Source: Bdellovibrionales bacterium (GTDB lineage: Bacteria > Bdellovibrionota > Bdellovibrionia > Bdellovibrionales > Bdellovibrionaceae). Taken from it: 64,000 nt of DNA. The stretch covers positions 1 through 64,000 of the forward strand of contig JADJOV010000006.1 of NCBI GenBank assembly GCA_016713585.1, read 5' to 3'. The notes beneath the pieces are model-generated. The model did not search any database. It saw nothing but the letters and a program-made list of their open reading frames with translations, and had not been told where the DNA came from. A program made the position numbers and the translations under genes. Shown in pieces: positions 27,016-36,852 of the stretch (position 1 is the first letter of the stretch; every line of letters starts with the position of its first letter).

Positions 27016-28164
27016 TCAAGACACTAAATAGATAACCAAAGCCGTCACAATTGTATTTCCTAAGGCCCATGGGAGCATGGTTTTCCAGCCAAGCTCCATA
27101 AGTTGGTCATATCTAAATCGCGGCAGAGTCCAGCGCACTTGAATAAAAATCCAAAGAAAAATTGCCAGTTTGGTCAGGTAAGACACCAGATGAATAAGCA
27201 TTGTCATTAAATCGACGGTTTGTGGGCTTTCAAACATAGTCCCCAACCATGCACGAACGTCAGCGACAGTCCAAATTGGAATTCCATAACCACCAAGAAA
27301 AAAAGTCGCCACAAGTCCCGAGGCAATCAACATATGTCCATACTCGCCGATAAAAAACATCAGCATCTTAAATCCGCCGTATTCAACGTGGAACCCGGCA
27401 ACCAATTCAGCTTCACCTTCCGCCAAATCAAATGGCAGGCGATTTGACTCAGCAAAAGCTGCAGCGAAAAATAAAATAAAGCCCAAAGGTTGATAGAAAA
27501 TTCCCCAATTGGGAAGCCATCCTAACTGAATGACTTTACCAAACGCAGAAAACTGCAGGGGACCCTGTTGTGCCATTACCATATCTGTTAAATTAAAGGT
27601 CCCGTAGAGCATAATAACTCCAACAATGGACAACCCAAGCGCCAGTTCATAACTTACAATTTGCGCACTTGCCCGCAGTGCGCCCATTAACGAAAATTTA
27701 CTTCCTGAGCCCCATCCTGCCATCATGATTGTATAGGCCGCTAAGGATGATACTCCCAAAATAAAAACAATCCCCACGTTCATTTCGTAACCTTGCATTT
27801 TGAAAATGTAGGGTCCCCAGGATTGGCCAAAAAGCTCGAAAGCCTCAACGCTTAAAGGAATCGAGAACGGAATTGCACAGTAAGCTAGGGTCGCTGGAAT
27901 CAATGCAAACACGGGCGCCGCATAAAACAATGGCCTCACTGCGGCTTCAGGAGCAAAGTCTTCCTTCTTTAAAAATTTAAGCGCGTCAGCCAAAAGCTGC
28001 ATGAGGCCCAGCGGACCAACTCGATTGGGGCCAAAACGATTCTGAATAAAGGCAGAACCTCGACGTTCAAGCCACACCAGAATAGGCACGGCCTGCACCA
28101 TAAAAAGAAAAATTGCTAGAAGCTTTACGCAGTTGACAACAACTTCAAAAAGATCTTTTCCCAT
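27016..28164 (-). CDS. nuoH: NADH-quinone oxidoreductase subunit H
   Basis: A 382-residue subunit forming part of the quinone-binding site at the junction with the peripheral arm. It has eight or nine membrane segments, with signatures VWLERRGSAFIQNRFGPNRV and LPFDLAEGEAELVAGFHVEY. It starts three bases after the nuoA stop. In the usual operon nuoB-G separate nuoA from nuoH; here they are missing. Intact. Confidence 0.95.
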   Translation of the reverse strand: MGKDLFEVVVNCVKLLAIFLFMVQAVPILVWLERRGSAFIQNRFGPNRVGPLGLMQLLADALKFLKKEDFAPEAAVRPLFYAAPVFALIPATLAYCAIPFSIPLSVEAFELFGQSWGPYIFKMQGYEMNVGIVFILGVSSLAAYTIMMAGWGSGSKFSLMGALRASAQIVSYELALGLSIVGVIMLYGTFNLTDMVMAQQGPLQFSAFGKVIQLGWLPNWGIFYQPLGFILFFAAAFAESNRLPFDLAEGEAELVAGFHVEYGGFKMLMFFIGEYGHMLIASGLVATFFLGGYGIPIWTVADVRAWLGTMFESPQTVDLMTMLIHLVSYLTKLAIFLWIFIQVRWTLPRFRYDQLMELGWKTMLPWALGNTIVTALVIYLVS

Positions 28165-28167
28165 GGA

Positions 28168-28539
28168 TTAGTCCCACTCCAAAGCTTTTGATTTGATTTC
28201 CCAAAAAAGCCCGAAAATAAAAATTGCTATAAAAATCATCATAGAGACAAAAACAAAGGCGCCTTGCCCCTTAGAGATAAATTCTTTGAAAGTGATCGCC
28301 CAGGGGTACATAAAGATGATCTCTATGTCGAATAAAATAAACAAAATTGCAGTTAAATAAAATTTAACAGAAATTTTTGTATCTTTCTTCTCTTGTCCAG
28401 GAATTCCGCACTCATAGACTTCCTTTTTTACAGCACTATTATTTTTTCTCATTCCTCCCGTCAACCGGGCCAAATAAATCAAAGCTGTGCCAAAAACTGC
28501 GATAAAAATTGTTAGAAAAATCACTCCACCGATGGGCAC
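28168..28539 (-). CDS. nuoA: NADH-quinone oxidoreductase subunit A
   Basis: A 123-residue subunit with three membrane helices. Family signatures: YECGIP in the loop carrying the conserved Cys, and FDIEIIFMYPWA in the second helix. It is the first gene of the operon, about 70 bases from the divergent mfd start, so both promoters lie in that gap or in the opposing gene. Confidence 0.94.
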   Translation of the reverse strand: MPIGGVIFLTIFIAVFGTALIYLARLTGGMRKNNSAVKKEVYECGIPGQEKKDTKISVKFYLTAILFILFDIEIIFMYPWAITFKEFISKGQGAFVFVSMMIFIAIFIFGLFWEIKSKALEWD

Positions 28540-28609
28540 CGCAAACTCCCTGATTTTAATAAGAAAAACTAATTCCTATGTGTTCCTAAATGTTATATAC
28601 ACCGATTGA

Positions 28610-31600
28610 ATGAATTCCAAGAATTATGTTGAGTCGACACATACCCGGCTTGAAGGACTTTTCGAAAGAGCCTTCGAAACCAAAAAGAAAAAGGTCTCGC
28701 TTACTGGCTGCTCTTCCGGTCTTGGCCTAGGTTTCTTTTTATCTCAAACTAATTCTAAAACCATAAATGACTTACCGCACTTTGTCGTGGTCGCGGATAA
28801 AACTCAAGCACTTCGATTGCTGCAAACTTTAGAGTTTTTTGATCCACACCGTCAAGTAGAAATCCTTCCTGGGTTTGATGTCTCTGTTTATTCTGGTCTA
28901 TATCCGGGGCCTCGAGTCGTCCATGATCGGCTCCGCTTTCTTGCTAAAGCCTGTGATGCTAAGCCAGGCCAGATTTTTGTGACCTCGTGCTCTGGACTCA
29001 TGCAAAAGACAATTCCAGAATCCGTCTTTATCGATTCCATGTTCACTATCAAAGCCGGCGATGAAATTAGTCCTGAGTTGGCTAAAAAACTGGAAGCCCT
29101 TGGGTATGTTTCAGCACCCCTTGTTGAAGATGTTGGACAGTTTGCGATTCGCGGTGGAATTATTGATATATTTTCACCCGCAGAGAAGTATCCCATTCGA
29201 ATCGAACTCTTTGGCGACGAAGTAGCCTCCCTTCGCTCTTTTAATCAACAAGATCAGCGAAGTATCGATCCTGTTCAGACTCTTTCCGTCATTCCAGCCA
29301 GAGAAATTCTTTTTCTGGAGGAATACCTTGAGGAGCTCATCTCCCAAACTAGGGCAAGTCTTTCGGATCGGCATGTGGATAGCTTCGAAGCTGATGAGCT
29401 TATGCGGTCCCTGATTCAGAAAAATTATATTCCGGGGGCCGAGTTTCTTCTTCCCTTCTTTTATCCAAAACTAAGTCACGTGTTGGATTATTTCGCCGGT
29501 GGACTCAATGTGTGGCTTCTCGATGCTCCAGAGGTTCAACAGGTAGTTGACCAGAACCAGGAGGGCTTAAAGAAAGAATTTTGGATTCAGAGTCCTCTTT
29601 GTTTCGACCACATCCTGATTTGCTCTTTCAAAAACCTGACGAGCTGATCTGGCCTAAAGATTCCAGAGTTATTGAATTCTCAAGTCTAACTTCAGTTAAT
29701 GTTGAGAGTCATTTTGATGCCGAGTTAGAATTCAAGGCAAAAGGGTTAGAGGATTTTTCCAGTCTGGTGACCTCTTCGCCCTTTGGTTCCCAGGCATGGT
29801 TAAGTTCAGTCAAGGCAAAGCTTTCCCAGTGGCGAGACCAACACTTCAGAATTTTCATCGCACTTAAAAATGCCTCTTCTCTGGAGAAGTTGCGCTTAGC
29901 TCTTGAGAAGTTGGATTTTTTGCCTATTAAAGTGGCGCCAACTGAATACCTCTGGGATGAATGGCTTATCAAACAGGATCATGATCCTCGTGTTATCACA
30001 CTGATTCCGCGAACTCTGCCAGAGAGCCAAAGATTTGATGATGATCGAATCATTTTTTTGAGGGAAGACGATTTTTTCGGGCGCAAGGAAAGATCTAGGT
30101 CAGTTTCTGCTTACGAAGACTTCCAAAAACAAGCGCGGCGATTGAATTTTGGTGACCTCAAGCCAGGTGATTATGCGGTTCATGTCAAGCATGGCATCGG
30201 ACTTTATGAAGGTCTCAAGATTATGATGATCGACGGGGCCGAGAGTGAGTTTATCCAGTTGTCTTATAAGGACAAGGCTCGTCTATATTTACCCGTGTAT
30301 CGAGTCGGTCAGTTGCAGAAATATTCTGGCGGCACCACAAATGTCACTCCAGATAAGTTGGGTGGCGTTGCCTGGGAACGAACCAAGATAAAAGTTAAAG
30401 CACATCTTAAAGATATTGCCTCAGAGCTTCTTGTTCTTTATGCAAAACGGGCCGAGATTCAGCGAAATCCCTTTAAGTTTTTTGAGGACGATATCCTCCT
30501 GTTTGAAAAGGGCTTTCCCTATGATGAGACCGACGACCAGCTACGCGCAATCGATGATATTTTTAAGGATTTGCGCAGTCATAGGCCTATGGATCGACTT
30601 ATCTGCGGAGATGTTGGCTTCGGCAAGACCGAGGTGGCTATGCGAGCGGCCTTTCTAGCCACTCATAATGGCAAACAGGTTGCTGTTTTGGCACCCACAA
30701 CTATTTTGACTTTTCAGCATTGGGAAACTTTCAAAAAGCGATTTGAGGGTTGGAATGTGAATGTTCAGGTCATCAATCGTTTTGTCTCAAGCCCAGAGGC
30801 AAAAAAGATACTCGCCGATCTTCGCGAGGGAAAGGTGGATATCCTGATTGGGACCCATCGTCTCCTCAGTAAGGACGTCCAATTTAAAAATCTTGGCCTG
30901 TTGGTAGTCGATGAAGAGCAAAAGTTTGGAGTCACGCATAAAGAGAAAATAAAGAAAATGCGGGTTGATATTGATACCCTCACTCTTTCAGCAACTCCAA
31001 TTCCAAGAACCCTCAATATGAGCCTTGTTGGTATTCGAGACTTGAGCCTCATCAACACTGCTCCTGTTGATCGACTGCCGACCAGAACTTTTATCTGCAA
31101 ATTTGATCCCGAAACTATCAGAAAAGCAATCCTCTCTGAAATTCAGCGGGGTGGTCAGATCTATTTTATTCATAACCGTGTTCAATCAATCCATGGTTTG
31201 GCCGATGAAATTCGTCAAATCGTTCCAACTGCGCGCCTTCGAATTGCCCATGGCCAAATGGACGAAGAGCAACTTGAAAAGACCATGCTCGAGTTCTTTC
31301 ACCATGAAATTGATATTCTTGTTTGTACTGCCATAGTTGAGTCAGGAATGGATGTCCCCAGGGCCAATACGATGTTTATCGACCAAGCTCAACTCTTCGG
31401 CATTAGTCAGCTCTACCAATTGCGTGGTCGAGTGGGCAGAAGTAAGCAACGGGCTTATTGTTATCTGATTTTACCTCGCCACAGGAAGCTCGACAAAGAA
31501 GCCATTGAGAGATTGAAGGTCATTCAAGACAATACCGCCCTTGGCAGCGGGATTAAGATTGCTCAGTACGATCTCGAGCTGAGGGGTGCCGGAAACATCC

Positions 31601-32070
31601 TCAGCGATGATCAGTCCGGACACATCGATTCAGTCGGCTATGAGCTTTATATGGATCTACTCCAAGAGGCTTTGGCGGACGCGAAGGGCCAGCCACACGA
31701 AGATTTCGAGCTCGACCCAGAAGTTAACTTACGAATTCCTGCCTTGATCCCTGATAGCTACATTGCCGATATTCGCCTAAGGCTAAGCTATTACAAAGCG
31801 CTCGCAGACATCACCTCCGAAAGCGAGCTCGAACGCATCGAAGAAGAACTCAAGGACCAGTTTGGTGAGATCCCAGATCCTGTTCTTAATTTGATGGGTT
31901 TGATGCTCATCCGTCGCCAATGTAAAGACTTGGGCGTTCGAGATATCAGCGCTGGCCTGAAAAACATTTCTTTGATTTTCACTGAGCAAACAAAACTCAA
32001 ACCAGAAGTTGTGATCCAGCTGGCAGTTCGAGAAAATAAAAATACTCAATCACCCCAGATCATCGCTTGA
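28610..32070 (+). CDS. mfd: Transcription-repair coupling factor Mfd, frameshifted in this assembly
   Basis: Mfd removes stalled RNA polymerase and recruits UvrA. About 1,153 residues across one break at the T run 29579-29582; adding one T joins KKEF to LDSESSLFRPHPDLL. Domains in order: UvrB-like N-terminal part (28.6-29.5 kb), RNA polymerase interaction domain (LKPGDYAVHVKHGIGLYEG, about 30.15 kb), RecG-like helicase with Walker A GDVGFGKT and DEEQ box, TRG motif region, and the C-terminal D7 domain. Length and motifs are normal. It diverges from the nuo operon. Confidence 0.95.
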
Positions 32071-32143
32071 ATGTTCGTATGAATAGCATCACCTGGTCTA
32101 ATGTCTACGAAGAGCTTGGTCAGTTGCTAAAGTTGGTTTAAAC

Positions 32144-32170
32144 GTTCAATTCGGTTCAATTCGCAATTCG
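32144..32170. repeat. Tandem GTTCAATTCG repeat upstream of the secretin-like gene
   Basis: GTTCAATTCG is present twice back to back (32144-32153, 32154-32163) and followed by a partial third copy, CAATTCG. It lies in the 260-base gap between mfd and the gene at 32331, about 160 bases from its start, and could be a regulatory site. Confidence 0.4.
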
Positions 32171-32330
32171 AAAAAAGAGAGACCATTAAAGCCAATTCGT
32201 TGAGTTCTTTGACACCTTGGACACCACCATAACAAATGGGATCGAGGGCGGGGCGGCACAATTATCGCACAAAGGTCAGCAGCCGTGAATTTTTGACTAG
32301 ACCGTAACCACAAAGAATCCACGAGGCTAT

Positions 32331-33938
32331 ATGAGACTAAACTCGAATCTAACACGCCTTGTAGCCTTCGGCTTGGTCGTCGGTGCTGGGCTCAACCTCA
32401 ATGCGAAGTCGAAAGCTGGTCCCAAGCAGATCGAGCCGTCACAAGTGCAACGACCATACTGCACGGCTAGAAATTGCGTATACAAAGTTCAATACCAACA
32501 TAACTCTGTCAATAAGCTGATGGCCGATGCATATGAATTGGTTTTTCCGTCAAGATTTTTAGGGAGTGATGATACATTTATCGCGAAAGCACATGGGACT
32601 GACATAATATTGATTGTTGCCGACAATGACGATCGCTCGAAATATCTGGAAAGATTGGCTCAATTAGATAGACCAACCCCTTACGATGTTATCCCTAAAG
32701 TAGTTAAATTCGAGTTCAGGGTATATGCAATGGAAACCGGAAATGTTGACAGGTTAAACATTGGGATCAAAAACCTTATAAACAAAAAAAAATTTTCGTC
32801 AAGCGCCAAGTCTTCTAATTCAAACGACGACTCTGAAGATTCTGGCACCGCTGTGGAGATGAGCCTAGGCGCTACAAACTCGCTAAAAATTGGTTCGTCA
32901 GCCAATATTATTGGCGTTGTGTCTAATCTGTTTAGTCTGTACTTCGATATGAATCGACTCAAATCATGGTCCCGTGAAGTTATAAGTATGGACTATTCAG
33001 TCACTAATTTGGACCAGCTCGGCGGGAAGACAACTCAGCAGGTCTTCGGTGTTGATCTTAAGGCACCGATGGCGATGTCAATACCAGGTGCCGAAGCTGG
33101 GCTTACTCCTTCAGGCAAAGTTGAGTTTCTTGAGGACAAAAACTTGGTGAGCGTCACTGGTTTTAGCCTAAAATATTCAGCCCCTGTTGCAGGCACTAAT
33201 TCAATTGTTGAAGAGAATTTCATCCCTCGGCAAAACTTGCTCCTCCCACTTGAAAAGCCTTATGTCCTATTGTCGACCACCAAACAGCTTTCCTCTGAAT
33301 CAAAGGGGAACAGGTTTTTATTCACCAAGACGACCTCAAGCGACAACACTGAGGTGAAACTTATCATCGTCGTCACCGCCTCCTTAGAAAAGCCAGTGAC
33401 AACCAAAATGACAACTCAAAACGCTGCAAATCAATATCAGCGAGCTTTTGCAGACGACAGCTCAAAAAGAGTTCAAGATGCTTTCCAAATAGAAAATATC
33501 CTAGGCTATGTTGTTGATGTTGAAAATCCAATTGTTGGAGCTGAGCTTTTCGGACAAAAGGTTGGCTTTCATGTAGACTCAAAGGCCGTCTCCAAGGAGA
33601 CTTCCTTAAAAATGATCAAGATCAAAGAGGACAACGGCATTAGCGGAAATTCAAAAATCACATATAGTCGTCTTGGCGCCTTAGCGCTGGGGAGCGGATA
33701 TACTCTGAAAACACTTAACGTTGGCGATATGCAGTCAGGGTGCCAAAAAAGAGAGGATATGTGCGCCTCAATTCCCGTTGACCTGACGTTCATGGACGAA
33801 GAGAGTGGGGCGACAGTTGGAACCTATCGCTTGATGTATTATCCAGGGGAAGAGTCACAGGTGTATTTGCGCCCACGCCAAGTCACCGAAACATACAATC
33901 CTTCTGGTTCTTGGTCGTCTTTTTTTGGAAAGCATTAA
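32331..33938 (+). CDS. Exported secretin-like protein, function unknown
   Basis: A 535-residue protein with a Sec signal peptide (about residues 1-26). The next part has a segment ADNDDRSKYLERLAQLDRP followed by a strand KFEFRVYAM. This is the pattern of the NolW/N1 ring domain in secretins (…I..LD.P followed by an EARI-like strand). The rest is β-rich, with a segment EVKLIIVVTASLEKP that resembles the end of a secretin core (ELIIFITP). I infer a divergent secretin-related outer-membrane protein; a plain periplasmic β protein cannot be excluded. A site GAGG precedes the ATG. Two exported genes follow directly. Intact. Confidence 0.5.
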   Translation: MRLNSNLTRLVAFGLVVGAGLNLNAKSKAGPKQIEPSQVQRPYCTARNCVYKVQYQHNSVNKLMADAYELVFPSRFLGSDDTFIAKAHGTDIILIVADNDDRSKYLERLAQLDRPTPYDVIPKVVKFEFRVYAMETGNVDRLNIGIKNLINKKKFSSSAKSSNSNDDSEDSGTAVEMSLGATNSLKIGSSANIIGVVSNLFSLYFDMNRLKSWSREVISMDYSVTNLDQLGGKTTQQVFGVDLKAPMAMSIPGAEAGLTPSGKVEFLEDKNLVSVTGFSLKYSAPVAGTNSIVEENFIPRQNLLLPLEKPYVLLSTTKQLSSESKGNRFLFTKTTSSDNTEVKLIIVVTASLEKPVTTKMTTQNAANQYQRAFADDSSKRVQDAFQIENILGYVVDVENPIVGAELFGQKVGFHVDSKAVSKETSLKMIKIKEDNGISGNSKITYSRLGALALGSGYTLKTLNVGDMQSGCQKREDMCASIPVDLTFMDEESGATVGTYRLMYYPGEESQVYLRPRQVTETYNPSGSWSSFFGKH

Positions 33939-33962
33939 CTCCAACTCATTGAAGGATTGCCG

Positions 33963-35009
33963 ATGAGGCTCACTCAAATTTCACTTCTGCTCCTCATCAT
34001 ATTTTTCGAGTCATCGAGCTTTACACAGTCTACACCTAAATTCATAGCAAAGGAATTTGTTGACGGGTTAGCAACCTCGATCCTCAGCAGTCTCGGACAA
34101 AAACTTCGAGAACTAAATCAAACATATCCAAGTAGAATTCCAAGGACGTCCGGGGCTCGAAAATCTAACGTCCTTGCCTTTAACGCTTACGGATTAAAGG
34201 TTTGTGACAAACCCGAATTCTACGGCCTCGTCACGTCCATCACCGCTACCTCCAAATTTGACAATGGCAAGCTATCACAAAATTTCAGCTATAAGGGTTG
34301 CAATCAAGAAGTCGTTCAATTTGAGGAGGTTTTGACAACAAAGGGTGGGACGCAGGCTCCTCTGACGGGGGAACAAATCTTAGGGGCCAGCCGAGTGTTT
34401 ACTTTACAGGGGGAAGAAGAGTACCGAAAATACTCAGTATATGAAGGGAGCGAGGACGCAAAGCGAGAGGTTTTTTCTTTTCAGACCGAGGGCTCAAATA
34501 CTCGTTCTTGGAGAACATCAATCACCTTTCGAGGCCTCCTGGTAGCCTCTATTCAAGTGTGGAACAACCCGAGTGGCGAAATTGTCGACATTAAAAAACA
34601 CGCAGTCTCTTACATGGGAATGTCCAGCGGACAAACAATCAGTATAGATGACTCCTCGACATTTCATTACGCGATCTCGTTTCTAAGCGGAGATCAGATC
34701 TATAGAGATCAATCCAAATTGCGCAGAGTTGGGTTAGACGACATGCGAGCAGACCTAGAAGACATACTGAGAGCCGGCTGGGCGATCAAGGGCTTTAAAG
34801 CGAGCATTGATCGCCTTATGAGTGGCTTCCCATCCAGCGCCCCTGTAGCCACAACGAGTTTATTTGGGAAGGAACTCACTTTGGCGCAATCGTGGTTTCA
34901 AGCAGATCCAAACAATCCCGCCAATGCACAGAGGATGCTGAACCTTCTTTCGCTTTGGCAGGATGAGCTTAACAAAGGGACAATTCGAGATTCTAGGCCT
35001 GCCCAATGA
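33963..35009 (+). CDS. Exported protein of unknown function, first of a related pair
   Basis: About 348 residues with a signal peptide (LTQISLLLLIIFFESSSF). ATG 33963 is preferred over the TTG two codons earlier because GAAGGA sits at the right distance. The mature protein is β-rich, with two Cys spaced as in the next gene (one before and one in NFSYKGCNQE), suggesting a disulfide. The C-terminal 90 residues are helical. No family recognised. The stop overlaps the next start (ATGA), so they are translated together. The preceding secretin-like gene ends 24 bases upstream. Confidence 0.6.
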   Translation: MRLTQISLLLLIIFFESSSFTQSTPKFIAKEFVDGLATSILSSLGQKLRELNQTYPSRIPRTSGARKSNVLAFNAYGLKVCDKPEFYGLVTSITATSKFDNGKLSQNFSYKGCNQEVVQFEEVLTTKGGTQAPLTGEQILGASRVFTLQGEEEYRKYSVYEGSEDAKREVFSFQTEGSNTRSWRTSITFRGLLVASIQVWNNPSGEIVDIKKHAVSYMGMSSGQTISIDDSSTFHYAISFLSGDQIYRDQSKLRRVGLDDMRADLEDILRAGWAIKGFKASIDRLMSGFPSSAPVATTSLFGKELTLAQSWFQADPNNPANAQRMLNLLSLWQDELNKGTIRDSRPAQ

Positions 35010-35806
35010 GCCTATTTCTTCTTGTTTTTTTGATGTTCACTTCAATGGATCTGAACGCTGATGAGTTCCCAGTTCCCGCCGAGCGGTTTTCGGCTATTTT
35101 GGATAATTCACTTGCATACTTTCGAATGAAAACCGAAAAGCTAGCGGGCCTTAAGGATTTTCGGAAGTTTGAAACATTCGTTCAGTTTGGGTTTCCCGAA
35201 AGTGGGGCGCCTGGTGATTGCGCCAGAGATACTCAACGATTGGATGTCGAGACAAAGGCATTTGATCAAACAATCAAGCAATCGTTTATATTTACCAATT
35301 GCGTTTTGAACCGAGAGGCAGTCACCCTCACACGAACTGGCATCGGGATTAAACCAATTTCAATCGATTCCTTTTTAAGGGGCTCCTGGGGACTTCCTGA
35401 AACTGAGGGGACCTGGACTCTCGATATCAGTTGGAATGGACTGAAAATCGTGACTGAAAGAAAAGCGAACACCCAAAAAACCCAAATTTTCTTGGATTTT
35501 TCAGAACCGATGTCTAGCGGAGAGTCTAACTATTTCGAGTGGAGGATAATCGAGAGCACTTTGTCTGATGGCCATTCTGAAACAACCAAGTTTGAATATT
35601 TCGCAAAATTTGGCCACAATGGCCGGTTTTCAAATTATTCCGCAAATAAAAATAGGCAACATCAGGAAATATTTTGGAATTATTGGTATGAATTTGCTGG
35701 TAAAGAAATCATGCCTTCTCAATTTAATTCTTTCTATCAGGGTAACGTGACTCAGAATTTGGGTTCCTTACTCAGTTTCATTTTAGGAAGCATTCCGCTC
35801 AGATAG
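35006..35806 (+). CDS. Exported protein of unknown function, second of the pair
   Basis: A 266-residue protein with a short signal peptide ending NADEF. Its region around SFIFTNCVLNREAVTLTRTG aligns by eye with NFSYKGCNQEVVQFEEVLTT of the preceding protein, including the Cys and the following strand, so the two are probably distant paralogues. β-rich, no recognised domain. Third gene of the 32.3-35.8 kb unit; converges on the STAS-like gene. Confidence 0.6.
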   Translation: MSLFLLVFLMFTSMDLNADEFPVPAERFSAILDNSLAYFRMKTEKLAGLKDFRKFETFVQFGFPESGAPGDCARDTQRLDVETKAFDQTIKQSFIFTNCVLNREAVTLTRTGIGIKPISIDSFLRGSWGLPETEGTWTLDISWNGLKIVTERKANTQKTQIFLDFSEPMSSGESNYFEWRIIESTLSDGHSETTKFEYFAKFGHNGRFSNYSANKNRQHQEIFWNYWYEFAGKEIMPSQFNSFYQGNVTQNLGSLLSFILGSIPLR

Positions 35807-35829
35807 ATTCTGAAGGTTCAACATCAATC

Positions 35830-35858
35830 ATATTCGACCGCCTCGTGAGCTCGAATAT
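35830..35858. terminator. Possible bidirectional terminator between convergent genes
   Basis: ATATTCGA (35830-35837) and TCGAATAT (35851-35858) form a perfect 8-bp inverted repeat with a 13-base loop in the 75-base gap between two convergent genes. The stem is A/T-rich and lacks a clear T run, so it is weak as a terminator. Confidence 0.3.
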
Positions 35859-35881
35859 TGGCAGCCGTTTTGCCGCAAAAA

Positions 35882-36181
35882 TTAAGGAATTACAGGTACT
35901 CTTGCGCGATAACCTCTTTCGATTTGGCCTTCAACATACTTATTTAATTTTGGCTCAAACTTGATTTGACCCAAAACCTTTTCCTTGCCAAGCTCAATCA
36001 TTAAAATCGGTAAAAGTTCATCGATATATGATGGGGTAATTATTTTCACTCCTTCGAGCGAAAGAATCACGAATGTTCCTTTGCCAAGTTCTCTGCGAAG
36101 AGTTTCTTTGAGCTCCAATAACCCGGGAGTTGTTCTCCTTGTACAAAACTCACCACTGTAATCGAAAAATTTGATAATCAT
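35882..36181 (-). CDS. STAS-like (DUF4325-type) protein
   Basis: A 99-residue protein matching the STAS-like pattern: a strand FVILSLEGVKIITPSYIDEL, helix and closing strand, as in anti-anti-sigma factors and the DUF4325 family. It has no obvious phosphorylatable Ser in the strict SpoIIAA position, but TPSYIDE occupies the equivalent loop. Its ATG overlaps the stop of the upstream ATPase gene, so the two are translated together and probably interact. Role is inferred. Confidence 0.65.
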   Translation of the reverse strand: MIIKFFDYSGEFCTRRTTPGLLELKETLRRELGKGTFVILSLEGVKIITPSYIDELLPILMIELGKEKVLGQIKFEPKLNKYVEGQIERGYRARVPVIP

Positions 36182-36732
36182 AATCCAATCCTGTCTGCCA
36201 AAACCTTTATAACAATTAGATTTCGACAGATATCAGCCGCAAGAGCTCTCTCGTAAAAAATTTGTGCGCTTTGGATAACTAGACCTGAATCGCTTGCCAC
36301 CAGACATTCTGCACTTTTTTCAAGCACAAACTCTGATAAATAGAATAATCCTAATCCGCGACCAACCTGGCCAGTTCCGGTTATTCCTTCTTCCAACGAC
36401 AACCTTAATATTGATGAGCTCTTTTTTCCTTTTATGTCACTCAATCTTTGGTTGCAGGGAAGCGTTGTATGTATACCCTGTCCAAAATCTTCAATAGCGA
36501 CAACAAGGGATCCAAATGATTTTTTTAAATATAAATTGATGGGTCTCTGGCCATGTTCTTCCGAATTAAATAATAGCTCATCGAGAACAATTAGAAACTC
36601 TTGGGACCTTATTTTCTGAGTTTGAAATAATTCATAAATATCAATGTCGGTAGGATTGATAAGGATGGGCACTACCTCCTTATTGATAATTTGATCAAAG
36701 TAGTCTTCAATGAAAATCACGCCGTCCATCAA
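36178..36732 (-). CDS. GHKL/HATPase-domain protein, anti-sigma-kinase-like
   Basis: A 184-residue soluble protein with the Bergerat ATP-binding fold. N box LDELLFNSEEHG (Glu52, Asn56), G1 box EDFGQGI (Asp82), G2 box GQVGRGLGLF (residues 122-129). There is no His phosphoacceptor domain and no membrane segment, so it is not a classical sensor kinase. With the overlapping STAS-like gene it resembles an SpoIIAB-SpoIIAA type partner switch or an RsbW-like serine kinase. No sigma factor gene is adjacent. Such pairs also occur in poorly characterised accessory modules. Confidence 0.7.
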   Translation of the reverse strand: MMDGVIFIEDYFDQIINKEVVPILINPTDIDIYELFQTQKIRSQEFLIVLDELLFNSEEHGQRPINLYLKKSFGSLVVAIEDFGQGIHTTLPCNQRLSDIKGKKSSSILRLSLEEGITGTGQVGRGLGLFYLSEFVLEKSAECLVASDSGLVIQSAQIFYERALAADICRNLIVIKVLADRIGL

Positions 36733-36852
36733 ATTCCTCGAGCCTCGCAGTTGAGATTATCTTCTAACATAAAGATATAAGAGCACTCTATACTGCATTT
36801 TTTCCTTTGACACGGGTTTCTGCAACAGAAATACCTTCTTTCCTCACAACCA

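Noticed and set aside
32079..32141. 20-codon ORF just after mfd
   Set aside because: Too short, no convincing ribosome site and no similarity recognised.
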